Assembly: GCA_002682825.1 (NCBI GenBank)
Contig: NOKP01000003.1
Coordinates: 3,214,960 to 3,278,959 of the forward strand
From: Neonectria sp. B-13
Taxonomy: Eukaryota > Ascomycota > Sordariomycetes > Hypocreales > Nectriaceae
Length of the DNA: 64,000 bases
Direction of reading: 5' to 3'
The notes under the pieces are model-generated. The model did no database searches and was not told the origin of the DNA. It saw only the letters and a list, made by a program, of their open reading frames with translations. A program made the translations under genes and the position numbers. Shown here one piece after another: positions 1 to 10,570 of the stretch (positions within the stretch are counted from its first letter, which is position 1; each line of letters opens with the position of its first letter).

Positions 1-488
1 CATCCGAAAGCCCGTGACCCAGCACTCCCGATCGCGTGCCCGCGACCTCAACCTTGCCCGAAGGGAGGGCCGACACCGTGGTGCCGGTAAGCGCAAGGGT
101 ACTGCCGATGCTCGTATGCCCAGCCAGGTCCTCTGGATGCGCCGTCTGCGAGTCCTCCGCCGTCTCCTGGTCAAGTACCGTGCCAGCGGAAAGATCGACA
201 AGCACCTCTACCACGAGCTGTACCACTCCAGCAAGGGTAACACCTTCAAGCACAAGCGTGCCCTTGTTGAGCACGTACGTGATATCACACCCGGGCCAGA
301 TGGTCTCGAGGAGCAGGGGCGTTTGCTGACATGGAGACGAACAGATCCACCGAGCCAAGGCCGAGAAGCAGCGCGAGCGTGCCCTCCAGGAAGAGATGGA
401 CGCCAAGCGTGCGAAGAACAAGGCTGCCCGCGAGCGCAAGCAGGAGAGAGTGGAGGCGAAGCGAAATGCTATCCTCGCCGAAGAGTAG
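1..488 (+). CDS. RPL19: Large-subunit ribosomal protein eL19, 5' partial
   Basis: Structural protein of the cytosolic 60S ribosomal subunit. Exons 1-274 and 345-488; the intron 275-344 has gtacgt at its donor and acag at its acceptor, and splicing joins VEH to IHRAKAEK as in fungal eL19. The first full codon is at position 2, so the frame enters from outside the window and the N-terminal third is missing. Family landmarks seen are [26 protein letters not shown] and [12 protein letters not shown], followed by the long basic C-terminal helix ending in AILAEE and TAG. A longer open frame that reads through the intron is not the product. The protein is very basic, as expected for an rRNA-binding protein. 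Identification is secure; only the missing N-terminus is unknown. Confidence 0.96.
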
Positions 489-1603
489 ACGTGGACAACG
501 ATGACATTTCGGTCTTGAGAGGAGGCTGCATTCGGAGTCTACGGGTTGGGTCTTTTTTTACGCCCTTCTGGTTTCTACAGTCGTACCGGCGGGGGTTCTG
601 GCATGTAGCATTCAAAAATGGAATCGATGATGCTCGGACGCTGGGTTATTTCCCCCAAATGCAAACCTGCATGTGTGAAAAGAAACAAACAACTTGTCAA
701 CTGGCCTTCTGCTTGCGTGTTGCGTGCTACTTGTGTGAACTATCTCTACAACAGCCAGGCCGGTCTATCAAGCAACATCATGTATCATGTCTAAGGATGT
801 GTCTCTTGAACGAAGACTCATGTTGGTCTTTGCCTGGTTTCTTTGGCTCGGCGATGTCGGGTAAAAAAGTGGCGTACCTGTGGCGCAAGGCGGAAGGCGG
901 GGTGTAACTGATAAGACAGCGTCATGGTCCAAGAAATTACAAGTGTCGAGGTTGCTTTCGTGATCCGGCGCCAGCAACGAGACGGACGAAAGAAAAGAAG
1001 AAAGAAGAGAAAAGGTCACGGCATACAGCCATGGACGTGACCACATCGCGTTAACGGTTATCAATGTCGAACTCCTGTAGGCATGCATGGGCATAGAAGT
1101 GCACTGGCGACTGGGTCTCAGCCCTTTTGCCAAGGAAGGCGACATAAAAAGGATGGGTTGTGAACGAGGGCTGTCCAAGAGAGCCCCGGAGAGGGCGGGG
1201 CGGGGTGCCATCCGCTGAAACATTCCATTGACAGTGGCAGCCGGCACCCCAGACGGGAGGCTCTTCAGTGGGTTTGAGCCTTTGGCGCCTGAGCTCCAGG
1301 GCTCCATTAGTGTGCTCCCGGTGCATTGCTCCCGCGCCCACTAATCACAATTGGACGTCGAACCCGACTCATTAACCTCCACCACCAACCATCTCATCCT
1401 CCTCCTCCACTAGTCCGCACGCCCATCTCGTCCAGATCAATGACGTCCTGAGCGAGCCGGTTCTGCCGCCAGTACAATCACCGACTGCCCCATTGCTTCG
1501 CTCCCGTTGTTTCCTCAGTGATATCCTTTCTCTCCTCGTCTCCCTCGCCCTCGTACTGTCGCCTGCTCTCTCCGCCAGTCCGGTCCGTCCCCTACACCAC
1601 GCC
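489..1603. other. Intergenic: eL19 3' region and SHMT promoter
   Basis: No supported gene. The left part is the 3' UTR of eL19. The right part (about 1370-1600) is C/T-rich, typical of a fungal promoter and 5' UTR leading into the SHMT start. Short open frames on both strands show no recognisable family. Confidence 0.6.
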
Positions 1604-3469
1604 ATGTCTCTCGCCGGTGTGCGAGGCACCTCGCGTGTCCTGCGCAGTATCGCGAGGCCCGTTGCCGTTGTCACCACGTGCACCCGGGCTTCCTCCTCTT
1701 TGACTCTCGAGGGTCAGCAGCAGGTCTGTTGATACTGCAATTGACCCCATTGCCGCCGTCCTGTGCCCGTGAATCCCAGAGCTAACCTCGTCTTCACTGC
1801 AGCTACTCTCAGCCCACCTCGGCAAGGCTGACCCCGCCGTCTTCGACATCATCGAAAAGGTCCGTGATATAGTCCTCCTCGAGCTTGCCCCAGCCCCGAA
1901 AACAACCTAGACCTAGGTCTGACCTCTTTTCAGGAGAAAAACCGCCAGAAGCACTTCATCAACCTAATTCCCTCTGAAAACTTCACTTCCCAGGCCGTTC
2001 TAGATGCCCTTGGCAGTGTTATGCAAAGTATGCCCGTGCCCAGACGCCCCTCCCCCGGAAACTGCAGAAACAACAGCTAATCACTGTGGCTTCCAGACAA
2101 GTATTCCGAGGGATATCCTGGTGCTCGATACTATGGCGGAAATGAGTTCATCGATCAAGCTGAGCGCCTCTGCCAACAACGCGCCCTCGAAGCCTTCAGC
2201 CTTGACTCCAAGGCCTGGGGCGTCAATGTCCAGGGTCAGTCGCCTCCAGTCCCGTGCATGCTGTTTATTGTCTCTCTGTCCTCCGTCCGCCCGTGTATGA
2301 CTAGCTAACCTCTTACGCCAGCTCTCTCCGGTGCACCTGCGAACCTCTACGTCTACTCCGCTTTGATGAACACCCACGACCGGCTAATGGGCCTGGACCT
2401 GCCCCACGGCGGTCACCTTTCACACGGATATCAAACCCCGACCAAGAAGATCTCAGCAGTCTCTAAATACTTCGAAACGCTTCCCTATCGCCTAGATGAG
2501 TCCACGGGTTATATCGATTACAACAAGCTCGAGGAAATGGCAACCATCTATCGACCAAAGATTATCGTTGCCGGTGCCAGTGCTTATAGTCGTCTTATTG
2601 ACTATCAACGCATGCGAGAAATCTGCGACAAGGTCAATGCCTACCTTGTTGCTGATATTGCCCACATCTCCGGCATGGTGGCCGCCAAAGTTCTTCCTGG
2701 TCCCTTTGCCTTCGCCGACATCGTCACAACCACTAGCCACAAGAGCTTGCGAGGCCCCCGAGGAGCCATGATCTTCTACCGGAAAGGCATCCGGAGACAG
2801 AACCCGAAGACGAAGGAGGATGAACTTTACAATCTCGAGGGCCCTATCAACGGCTCTGTCTTCCCCGGCCACCAGGGTGGTCCTCACAACCACACAATCA
2901 CCGCCCTTGCCGTTGCCTTGAAACAGGTTCAATCCCCTGATTTCCACGCCTATCAGTCCCAGGTCTTGTCCAACGCAAAGGCATTTGCCAAGAGGCTAAG
3001 TGAGCCCAAGGGAAAGGGCGGCCTAGGATATTCGCTGGTCAGCGGTGGCACTGACAACCACCTGGTCCTGGCCGACCTCAAACCCCAAGGTATTGATGGT
3101 AGCCGCGTCGAGCGTGTGCTGGAGCTAGTCGGCGTCGCTGCGAACAAGAACACCGTCCCGGGTGACCGCTCGGCCCTTGTCCCCGGCGGTCTTCGCATGG
3201 GCACTCCAGCCATGACCACTCGCGGCTTCAACGAGGACGACTTTGTCCGCGTCGCCGACGTGGTAGACCGGGCCGTGACCATCGCCTCCCGTATCGATAA
3301 GGCTGCGCGGAAAGCGGCAGAGGAGAAGGGTGAGAAGAGCCCCGGCCGGCTCAAGCTGTTCATGGAGCATCTCGGCAACGGCGAGACAGAGTCAGAGATT
3401 GTACAGCTGAGGAGCGAGGTTGAGGACTGGGTCGGCACATACCCCTTGCCGTGGGATTCTTCGCGATGA
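1604..3469 (+). CDS. Serine hydroxymethyltransferase, mitochondrial
   Basis: PLP enzyme that interconverts serine plus tetrahydrofolate with glycine plus 5,10-methylene-tetrahydrofolate, feeding one-carbon metabolism. Exons 1604-1723, 1803-1859, 1934-2027, 2097-2234 and 2322-3469 give 518 residues. The N-terminus (about residues 1-35) is rich in Arg/Ser/Ala and lacks acidic residues, as in a mitochondrial presequence; the cytosolic isoform would lack it. Family blocks present are [39 protein letters not shown], the PLP-lysine block [13 protein letters not shown] (Lys near residue 277) and [11 protein letters not shown]. An in-frame ATG at 1493 exists, but 1604 starts directly at the presequence. 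The gene ends 0.4 kb from the convergent fusion gene. Confidence 0.95.
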
Positions 3470-3871
3470 GGCACATTGTAGTCTCAATTTGTTTCAACGC
3501 AATAGTGACAACGATGGACCTGCAAGCCGGGCCGTCGAATTCTGTAATTAATTGGACTTGTGGCATAGGGAGCTATGGGAATGACATATGGGCCCCTTTA
3601 GGATCCTTTCCGCGACCTCGGCTTATGTATGCCAATGGCTTTGTGGCAAGAGGGGGTCGGTTCATCGCACTTCTTGTTTATTGGCCGACCTGTAAGTGTT
3701 TGTATGTTTGCTTGTATGTGTACGGATATGTAACGGTGAACCCCACGAAATTTCAATAAACAGACAGATCAGGGGGGGGGCCAGGCCAACACGGTATATC
3801 TAATCCAGTTAATACGCCCAATAACAATCCCAACACTCGCCCTATGTTTTAGGTGCACGCACACGCAGCCA
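3470..3871. other. Convergent 3' ends, with a G homopolymer
   Basis: Shared 3' region between SHMT (+) and the fusion gene (-). It contains TGTATG-type repeats near 3700-3730, an AATAAA-like signal near 3755 and a run of about ten G at 3772-3781. No gene seen. Confidence 0.55.
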
Positions 3872-6706
3872 CTACTTCGTCTCCTTGGCGGGTTGAGCCT
3901 TCGTCTCCTTACCCAGAAGCTTGTTTGCACTTGGTCTCTTTATCACCGTTTCGTAGTACTTCTTCAAGTTGTCAAGACTGTCCAGGGCCCCAACGCCAGC
4001 CTCCTCGACCAGGGAGTGCAGAACTGGCCACACAGCAAAGTCCGGCAGAGACAACCCCGAACCAGCGAGGAAGTCTCCTTCGGCTTCGGCGGTGAAGCTA
4101 TCCCAGACGGCAAGGTCTTGCTTCAGGGGTTTGAGATCGCGCTTGCCCGTGCTACTGTCCTTGGAAAGACGACGCCATTTCTCAAGCAGGCCAATGCCCT
4201 GTTGGAAGCGGGTGAATTGGGTAGCCAGTTGGAGGGGACTTCGCGGCGTGGCGCCGGGCTTGCCAGCGCCGTAGCGCGCGTCAAGGTACAGCATGATGGC
4301 AAGGTCACCTTCAACGGCCGACTTGTCCTTGTCGACGAATTTTACTGGCGGGCTTCCCGATTGCGAAGAAGGGGAAACGGTCGACGGCTCATCCTTAGAA
4401 GAGCGTGGTGGACTGATACTCCCCTTTGCGTGGTTGACGCCAAACTCTGCCAGCATGAAGCTGATGCGGTTGTTGACTATGGGATCTGCGGAAGAGAAGA
4501 AGCGAGGTGCGTGGCTCATATGCAGCACATCGAATCCTTTCCCGTAATATGCATCCCAGTCGAATTCGGTTGCATGGTTCTCCGTCCCAAACGCCTTGAG
4601 CATCTCGATCGCCTCGGGGGTCTGGCCGTTGATGACGGCGCGGGCATCCTCACGCTTATTTGCCGTGGCGCCCTGACCCCATATGATGGTCTCTTCGCGG
4701 TCCAGGAAGGTTCCTATATGGCGGAAGGTGAGAGAGATGCGGCCGCCGTTGTAGGCCAGCTCGGCGGCGGACTTCTCCCTCTCGGCACGCTTATCTTGGC
4801 GGATGGCGTGCAGCCACTTCTTGTTGCTCTGCAGGCCCAGTCGGCACAGAGAGTTGTGTGGCAGTCGAGCGCGCTGGATCTGGCGCTTCGAGTCGGCGGG
4901 CGGAGGGCCGGTCCGCGAGGGGTCCTTATCCAGCCTCTTGGTCCTAAACACCATAGTACGCTCGGCGCCAAGGCTGACATTGGCTATGTATGAACCGCGG
5001 ACAATGTCTAGGGTCTTGTCGCTGTGTTCAGAGATGTAATCACTGCCGTCGCGGTAATGCTGGATCAGAACGTGGTTCAGTGGGTGGCCGAGATGCTTCT
5101 CCGTCTCGGCCTTGATGGCGAGGACGGTGGGAGAGAATGGAAGCAGTGGAGGAGACTCGTCACTTGGGTGGCGATAGACTGGGATGCTGCCGTCGTCTGC
5201 GCCTTGGCCCTGGACAGCCACCAGTCGTGGGACCTCGCCGCCCTGATGCGACATGCGTTGCCATTGGACTTCCTCACGTAGCTTGTCGAAGATGCCGTCA
5301 GCCAAGGACTCTGGCAGGACACGCTCGATGATGTCCGTGTCGCCTTCGCAAAGGCCCTTTTGCAGGAAATGGCTGTCGTCGCTCTTGGGTTCAGATTTGG
5401 ACTCAGGATTTGGTTCGACCTCGGGTTCAATCTTGGCTTCGACCTTGGGTTCGGCCTTTGGCTCAGCGGTGGCGGTTTCAGCTTTGGTATTGTCCATATC
5501 TTCTTTCGCTATGGAGGGTGATCCCGGGGTTGGTTTTGGTGTCGCCGTGGGTTCGGGTTTTGACTTAGACTCTGGTTCTGGTGTTGAGGCCTTGTCGTCG
5601 CTAGGACTCTCTTGAGATTGATGATGCTCTCCATTGTCCTTAGAGACGTCGGTGGTGGCATCTTTAATAGTAGCAGCATCTCCAGCATCTCCAGCATCCA
5701 CGCTCTGCTCTACTGCTGTTGCGCTGGACGATTTGGTGCCAATGTCTTCTTCAGCTTTCGATTGTGGCTTGACGGCCGACTCACATCCCTCAGCTGGACT
5801 TGTAGTCGACGCCTTTGCTTGGGGCTGAGTCGCGATGGCGGGGCTAGGCGAGTCCGAGGCCAGTCGAAGGCCAGTCATATTCTTGACAATTTCAGGCGTC
5901 AAGCTCTTGCGGCCGACGTCTTCTTCTGCACGTATCTTTGGTGGAGCTTCCAGGCGCTTCGACGACGGCCCACTAGACTCCGTCGCAGCCTTGGGTACGG
6001 GCTGGATGATTTCCATGACTTCCTCGTAAGATGCAATCTCACACCCGGTGAGATCGACCAACCCGTTGATGGCCTTGGCCTGTCTTGACTCGCTACGGAA
6101 TCCGCAGCAATCGTGGACAATCGTAATGGCCATGCCGTGGCCTGCGGCATCGAGGGCGGTTGCGTAAACGCCCACGTTGGTGAGGGAGCCGCAGATGAAG
6201 ACTTCCATGACCATCTTGGCACGGAGATGACGTAGCAGGTGCGTCGATTGGAAGGCCGAATAATGCGTCTTAGTGAGCTTCAAGTCGGTCTTCTGGGACG
6301 CATCTTCGATGGCCGGGGCGATGCCGCAACCCGGGGACTCGGGCTTGACGCATGCGGGCTCCTCGTGGCTGAGGAAGGCCTCCGGGTCCGGTGGGCCAGA
6401 GTCCTCGACCATCTCGACCGGGACCTTGCGCCGGGATGACGGCCGGACCTTGGCGGGGATGGTGTCGGTAGTGATAATCAGGTCGCTGTCGCTGTCCCGG
6501 GGCTTGTCAAATTGTGACTGGACCCAGACCACATCGCCGACGTCCCTGAATGCAGTTGCCAGCTTCGCGGCACGGTCAACGAAGCCCTCTGGCTCTGGAA
6601 CCGGCAGAGCGCCATCCTTGGCGATGAAGTCGTTCTGGAAGTCAACCCCAATAAAGGCCTTCCGGTGGGTGAGTTGGGGGAGGGCGGAGTGGTCGAAGGC
6701 AAACAT
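3872..6706 (-). CDS. Isochorismatase-like / AlkB dioxygenase / GST-like fusion protein
   Basis: Single-exon frame of about 944 residues with three parts. Residues 1-235: isochorismatase-type hydrolase, with the DFQND block (Asp ~22) and Lys ~146, but the usual nucleophilic Cys position in TNVGVYATALDAA is Gly ~179. Residues 240-445: disordered, with repeated Glu/Pro/Lys/Ser. Residues 450-665: AlkB-type Fe(II)/2-oxoglutarate oxygenase, with metal ligands HSD (~560-562) and His ~632 in KKWLHAIR, then the 2OG-binding RISLTFR (~655-661). Residues 705-930: a degenerate GST-like fold ending LSLPDFAVWPVLHSL. AlkB proteins remove alkyl groups from nucleic acids (family knowledge); substrate here is unknown. 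Gly in place of Cys also occurs in true isochorismatases, so the first domain need not be dead. No frameshift seen. Antisense open frames are shadows. Confidence 0.85.
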   Translation of the reverse strand: MFAFDHSALPQLTHRKAFIGVDFQNDFIAKDGALPVPEPEGFVDRAAKLATAFRDVGDVVWVQSQFDKPRDSDSDLIITTDTIPAKVRPSSRRKVPVEMVEDSGPPDPEAFLSHEEPACVKPESPGCGIAPAIEDASQKTDLKLTKTHYSAFQSTHLLRHLRAKMVMEVFICGSLTNVGVYATALDAAGHGMAITIVHDCCGFRSESRQAKAINGLVDLTGCEIASYEEVMEIIQPVPKAATESSGPSSKRLEAPPKIRAEEDVGRKSLTPEIVKNMTGLRLASDSPSPAIATQPQAKASTTSPAEGCESAVKPQSKAEEDIGTKSSSATAVEQSVDAGDAGDAATIKDATTDVSKDNGEHHQSQESPSDDKASTPEPESKSKPEPTATPKPTPGSPSIAKEDMDNTKAETATAEPKAEPKVEAKIEPEVEPNPESKSEPKSDDSHFLQKGLCEGDTDIIERVLPESLADGIFDKLREEVQWQRMSHQGGEVPRLVAVQGQGADDGSIPVYRHPSDESPPLLPFSPTVLAIKAETEKHLGHPLNHVLIQHYRDGSDYISEHSDKTLDIVRGSYIANVSLGAERTMVFRTKRLDKDPSRTGPPPADSKRQIQRARLPHNSLCRLGLQSNKKWLHAIRQDKRAEREKSAAELAYNGGRISLTFRHIGTFLDREETIIWGQGATANKREDARAVINGQTPEAIEMLKAFGTENHATEFDWDAYYGKGFDVLHMSHAPRFFSSADPIVNNRISFMLAEFGVNHAKGSISPPRSSKDEPSTVSPSSQSGSPPVKFVDKDKSAVEGDLAIMLYLDARYGAGKPGATPRSPLQLATQFTRFQQGIGLLEKWRRLSKDSSTGKRDLKPLKQDLAVWDSFTAEAEGDFLAGSGLSLPDFAVWPVLHSLVEEAGVGALDSLDNLKKYYETVIKRPSANKLLGKETKAQPAKETK

Positions 6707-8579
6707 GGTGATACTGAGGAAGAGGAGGAGGAGGCCGAAAAGGCTTATATGGTCATTGGGGGCTGCAGCGAGATGAGAGGCCTAGCCAGCGAACACCTTG
6801 GGGCTGAGAATGAGCTACACTGAGGTTCGTGGTTGAAGCAAAAATGCATTGTGATGCAGATCAAAGTCTGCAGCGGTGTGTGCGCGCGTATAAGGCGGAC
6901 AGGGGATTGCGCAGCGCAACCAGTGCCGTGGATATTTGATGTGGAAACGAGTCAAAACTTGGTGCGACTATCGCAGCCTGGGAGCGTGTTGGAGAGTTGT
7001 GCCCGTCTAAGTACAGGTCGTGGAAAGGAGAGATGGAAAGGGGAGGAGCATCGAGATTGAGCGTGGGAAATAAGGAGAGGTCAAAGAGCTGGAGAGCTGG
7101 AGAGCTGGAGAGCTGGAGAACTGGAGAACTGGAGAGCCGGAGAGCGAAGCGGCCTCAAAGGCTACCCGAATACTTGGGGCAGTTTGGCGGTGGGTAAGTA
7201 GGCGAGGACCAACAACGAAGCCGACGCACCCTGTCCACCTGGATATGTAGGATAATTCATTGTTGACGAGTCCGTGGGTTACTTGATATAGATAGATGTT
7301 CGTTCGTAAGCGGCATCGTCGTCATCCGCACTCTATGCATTGCCTATCGGGGTATCGACTATTTGACGCCTCGAAGGCTTGCCTCGCCGCCGGCAACGTG
7401 CCGGAAACGAGGAAATCCATGGGACTCCGGCGACTGGTTGGACGGTGATGGTGATGGTGGACCCTAAGATTTCCTCACCACCGCCGACATGCACGCAGCG
7501 ATGGCGCGTCCCCGAAAGAGGTAAGGGCATTGCAGATATGGACAAGGTTGAGATGGGGAAGCGAGGATGCGGCTTTCGTTAGTAGCCGGCGGGAGGTCGG
7601 GGCTACCACTACGTACTATCCGATGCGGACATATAGATAGTCAGGCTAGGTCCTGTTTCAGGGATAGCGACTTCGCAGAGCCAGCTGAGACTCAAGTCGT
7701 GAAATACGAATGCGGACTAGAGAACCCTGCTGTGATGATGTCTGCAAATTGCTGTGACGCAGTGACATTCATTCAGCGACCTGCTTTAGATGAGCATTGG
7801 TGGAGATGCGGCCAGGGGTAGCGGAAACTCCTCCTTACCTGCAAGTCCCCCGACCAACACGCCGGTCGTCTCACGTTTGGCGGTCAGGTTCGTGAGTGAG
7901 ATTGAATCATTAGCCCTGCGCTCATCGAGCATTGCCTGTCAGACTATTGCCAGCGGCTGTTCCAGTTCTTAGTTGAGTAATTATTGTTGGTAGATCCCTC
8001 CGTCGTTGGGCTTGGGGCTTAGGGCAGCTTCATTCAGATCCGGCTTAGACATTAGCTATCACTGGGGGCAGCAATTTTCTTCTTCTGCAACATTGTCGAT
8101 CATTTGGTCTAGGCCGGCCCTATCACTCGCTTCTCTCCTCAGCATCGATTCTAAGCTTATCACAATGCCTTGTTCCCTACCCTGGACCGAAGCGACATTG
8201 ACGATGAATTGTCTATGCTCGTTAACGCCAACGTCTATTGCTGACTGGATATATAGTGTTACATCAACGGCTGCATGGTATTAATATATCAACCGAATAA
8301 ACGGCAACTGTTTGTTTTGGAACTTTGGTTTACTGTGCATCACTATTTCACGAAGGATACCGCTGGCTGCAAGTGGGACAGGCTTCATGACGACCCGTCT
8401 CTTTTGTGCATAAATTCACAATAACAACCTGACCCATTATACCCGAAATTTACTCCAAATAGGACCGGAACAAAATAACAGAATACAAAGATCCGTGGCA
8501 AGCTGTCTTTGTACTCGCTAATCGATTCAACTTCCCAAACCCTCGTTGCTCGGTGAATAAGTGACGCCTGCAGTCACTG
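6707..8579. other. Long intergenic region between divergent genes
   Basis: Holds the promoters of the fusion gene (-) and TAF8 (+), plus a minisatellite at about 7085-7145. Several short open frames exist on both strands, but none matches a family, has convincing splice sites or shows a coding-like composition. I see no gene I can support. Confidence 0.5.
7081..7146. repeat. 10-bp minisatellite (GAGCTGGAGA)n
   Basis: About six head-to-tail copies of a 10-bp unit, first exact (gagctggaga), then with single-base variants (gaactggaga, gagccggaga). It lies about 0.4 kb upstream of the fusion-gene start. No inverted structure or spacer pattern, so not a CRISPR. Confidence 0.85.
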
Positions 8580-9778
8580 ATGGGGTCGGATAGCCGAAGT
8601 TTCCCCGGCTGCCGCAACCCAGACGCGCCCGTACCTTCTCACACGCAGCGTCATCCTTCAACCGCATCGCGATGCCATCTTGAAAGCCAACCCAAGAGGC
8701 GCCAGAGCGAAAAAAAACGCACAGATCCAGGTCCAATGTCCCCCGAGGAGACTATCGTCGAAGACTCTAAATCCCCACGTCGGGATCCTATCACCATGAC
8801 GCCAAAGCGAAGCCTCTCCCCTGCGGAGGAGCTCCAACCGAACCCGAAGCGCCTGCGATTGGAGGACGATATCGCAGAGACGGAGGACGTACCGGAGGCA
8901 AATCCAACGGCAACCAAGTCGCTACTTCCGACGCAACACTTCCAAGCCAGGTCTGGCATTCAGCGGTCAATTGCCATGATCCTGAAGCATGATGGGTTTG
9001 ATTCGGCAAGTCCTGAAGCGCTTGAGAGCTTCACCGGAATGGTTGAAACCTGTGAGTCAATACAGCAAGTTACTGTCTGCGGTTAGTCCCTGACCAAGTC
9101 ATCTTGCCAGATATCGAGTCCATGATCTCAGACGCAAAAAGCCTTGCACTGGCCGCTCGCCGCGAACACCCCATCCCTTCCGACTACGAACACATGTTAC
9201 GGCGACACAACGTACGGCCGCCGTCGTTAAAACCGCACCTGAAGCACCCCGTGCCGAAGCAGGCGCTTTCCCCGAAGTATGCCGATGCGTATGTCGAAGA
9301 TAAAGACGCCTACACGACGCTGCCGCTCCTGGGCGAGGAACTGAGCGGACAGGCCGACAAGGACGAGAAGGAGTTCATTCCGGCATCATTCCCCGACTTC
9401 CCCAGCAAGCACACGTACAAGTTTACGCCGCAGGAGGACACTAATGCCCGGGATTCCAAAAAGATTCGCGAGGAGGCTGCAAGGACCGCACAACAGGGCG
9501 AGGATGCTCTCCGACGGTTGGTTCGAGCTTCAAAAATGCGCAAGCAGAAGGAGGCCAAATTACTAGTAGAGCGTGACGTCGACGGCAAAGAACGCTTCCG
9601 TCTCTGGGAATCAACCATGAAGCGCTTTATGGGCGTCGAGAGTCGGGGAGAGCATACCGATTTAATGGAGATTGCCGATCACAGCATGATTGTCAACGGC
9701 GATACTCTCTTCTTGCGCAAGGAAGTCCCGCGCTTGGGTAAGAGATCAGCTGCTCTGGCTGGTAAGAAGTCGCTGTGA
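8580..9778 (+). CDS. TAF8: TFIID subunit TAF8
   Basis: Subunit of the general transcription factor TFIID; its histone fold pairs with TAF10 (family knowledge). Exons 8580-9051 and 9111-9778, intron 9052-9110 (gtgagt...ccag); the junction makes VETYIESMISDAKS. A histone-fold region (about residues 125-195) runs from QRSIAMILKHDGFDSASPEA to HPIPSDYEHML, and the TAF8 C-terminal motif appears as FPDFPSKHTYKFTP near residues 240-253. After it come basic, charged helices. The N-terminus carries KPKRLRLED-like basic stretches that could act in nuclear import. Start is uncertain: 8580 gives 379 residues, and the in-frame ATG at 8736 gives 327 and begins closer to the usual TAF8 N-terminus. Confidence 0.85.
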
Positions 9779-10570
9779 GAGACTTCTCATGTTGCCCACA
9801 TGAATTGGACGAGAACAGACCAACTACAAGCGTTGGGCTCTGAGTAGAACAATAATTGTCTCAGGGGCTGGGAGGCAATCAGACCCGCCACCGGTGAAAA
9901 GCTAGGACTGGAGTTGATTGAACTCAAGACATCACGTTCATCAGTGATGGAGAACTTGAGGAGGACAGAGCAAGAATATACATGATACCCATGGAATAGG
10001 AAATTGGGAGTTTGACTGGCGCATGGAGTCTTGGGCATTTGGCTTTCAGGATGTTAAATAGATAAATTAGACAGTGCCATGAGAGGAGCGTTAATGGAAT
10101 GCAACAGAGAACCGCAACAGTTTAATCTCAGGGACGATGTGACGTGATCATCTAATTTCAGTTAATGGCAGCCGGGGCTCTCATATGTACTGCTCTGCGA
10201 CAAGCTTGCAACCCCCATTGCAGTTTGCTAACTAATGGCATTTTCCCGAGTAGAAACCTGCTCGCTCTCATACCGCGAGGCTGAGCCTCATTAATGGACG
10301 TGTCCACTAGGTCACCTGTGAGTGGCTGCCCCGCGTGAGGCTGAGGTGCCCGGAACAATGGATATGTACCGCTCCGTACTGCGCATCTCTCGCGAAAGTG
10401 GAGCCTGGACGTGCGGCCCTAATTTTCAACCCACACAAAAAATCCCAATTTCAGCTGGCGAAGCTTCCAAGATCCGACCGGGCCTAGGTTTTGCAGAACA
10501 GCCCCTTGACTTCCGATTTTTTTCCTCCCTCACGCACCTTGAACCTCTGCATCACCTCGTCACCGTTGCA
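9779..10570. other. Intergenic: TAF8 terminator and RACK1 promoter
   Basis: No gene found. The last 130 bases before the RACK1 ATG are C/T-rich, as expected for a highly expressed fungal gene. A short imperfect palindrome (gaggctgagcctc, near 10278) is present, with no known function. Confidence 0.5.

Noticed and set aside
14..907. 297-codon frame reading through the eL19 intron
   Set aside because: The intron has canonical sites, and splicing restores the conserved eL19 C-terminus that ends at 488.
3893..4993. Long plus-strand open frame of 366 codons
   Set aside because: Lies antisense to the fusion gene, whose protein has clear domain motifs; no family resemblance on the plus strand.
7081..7146. 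Possible CRISPR-like or regulatory array
   Set aside because: Units are contiguous with no spacers, in a eukaryotic genome; a simple minisatellite.
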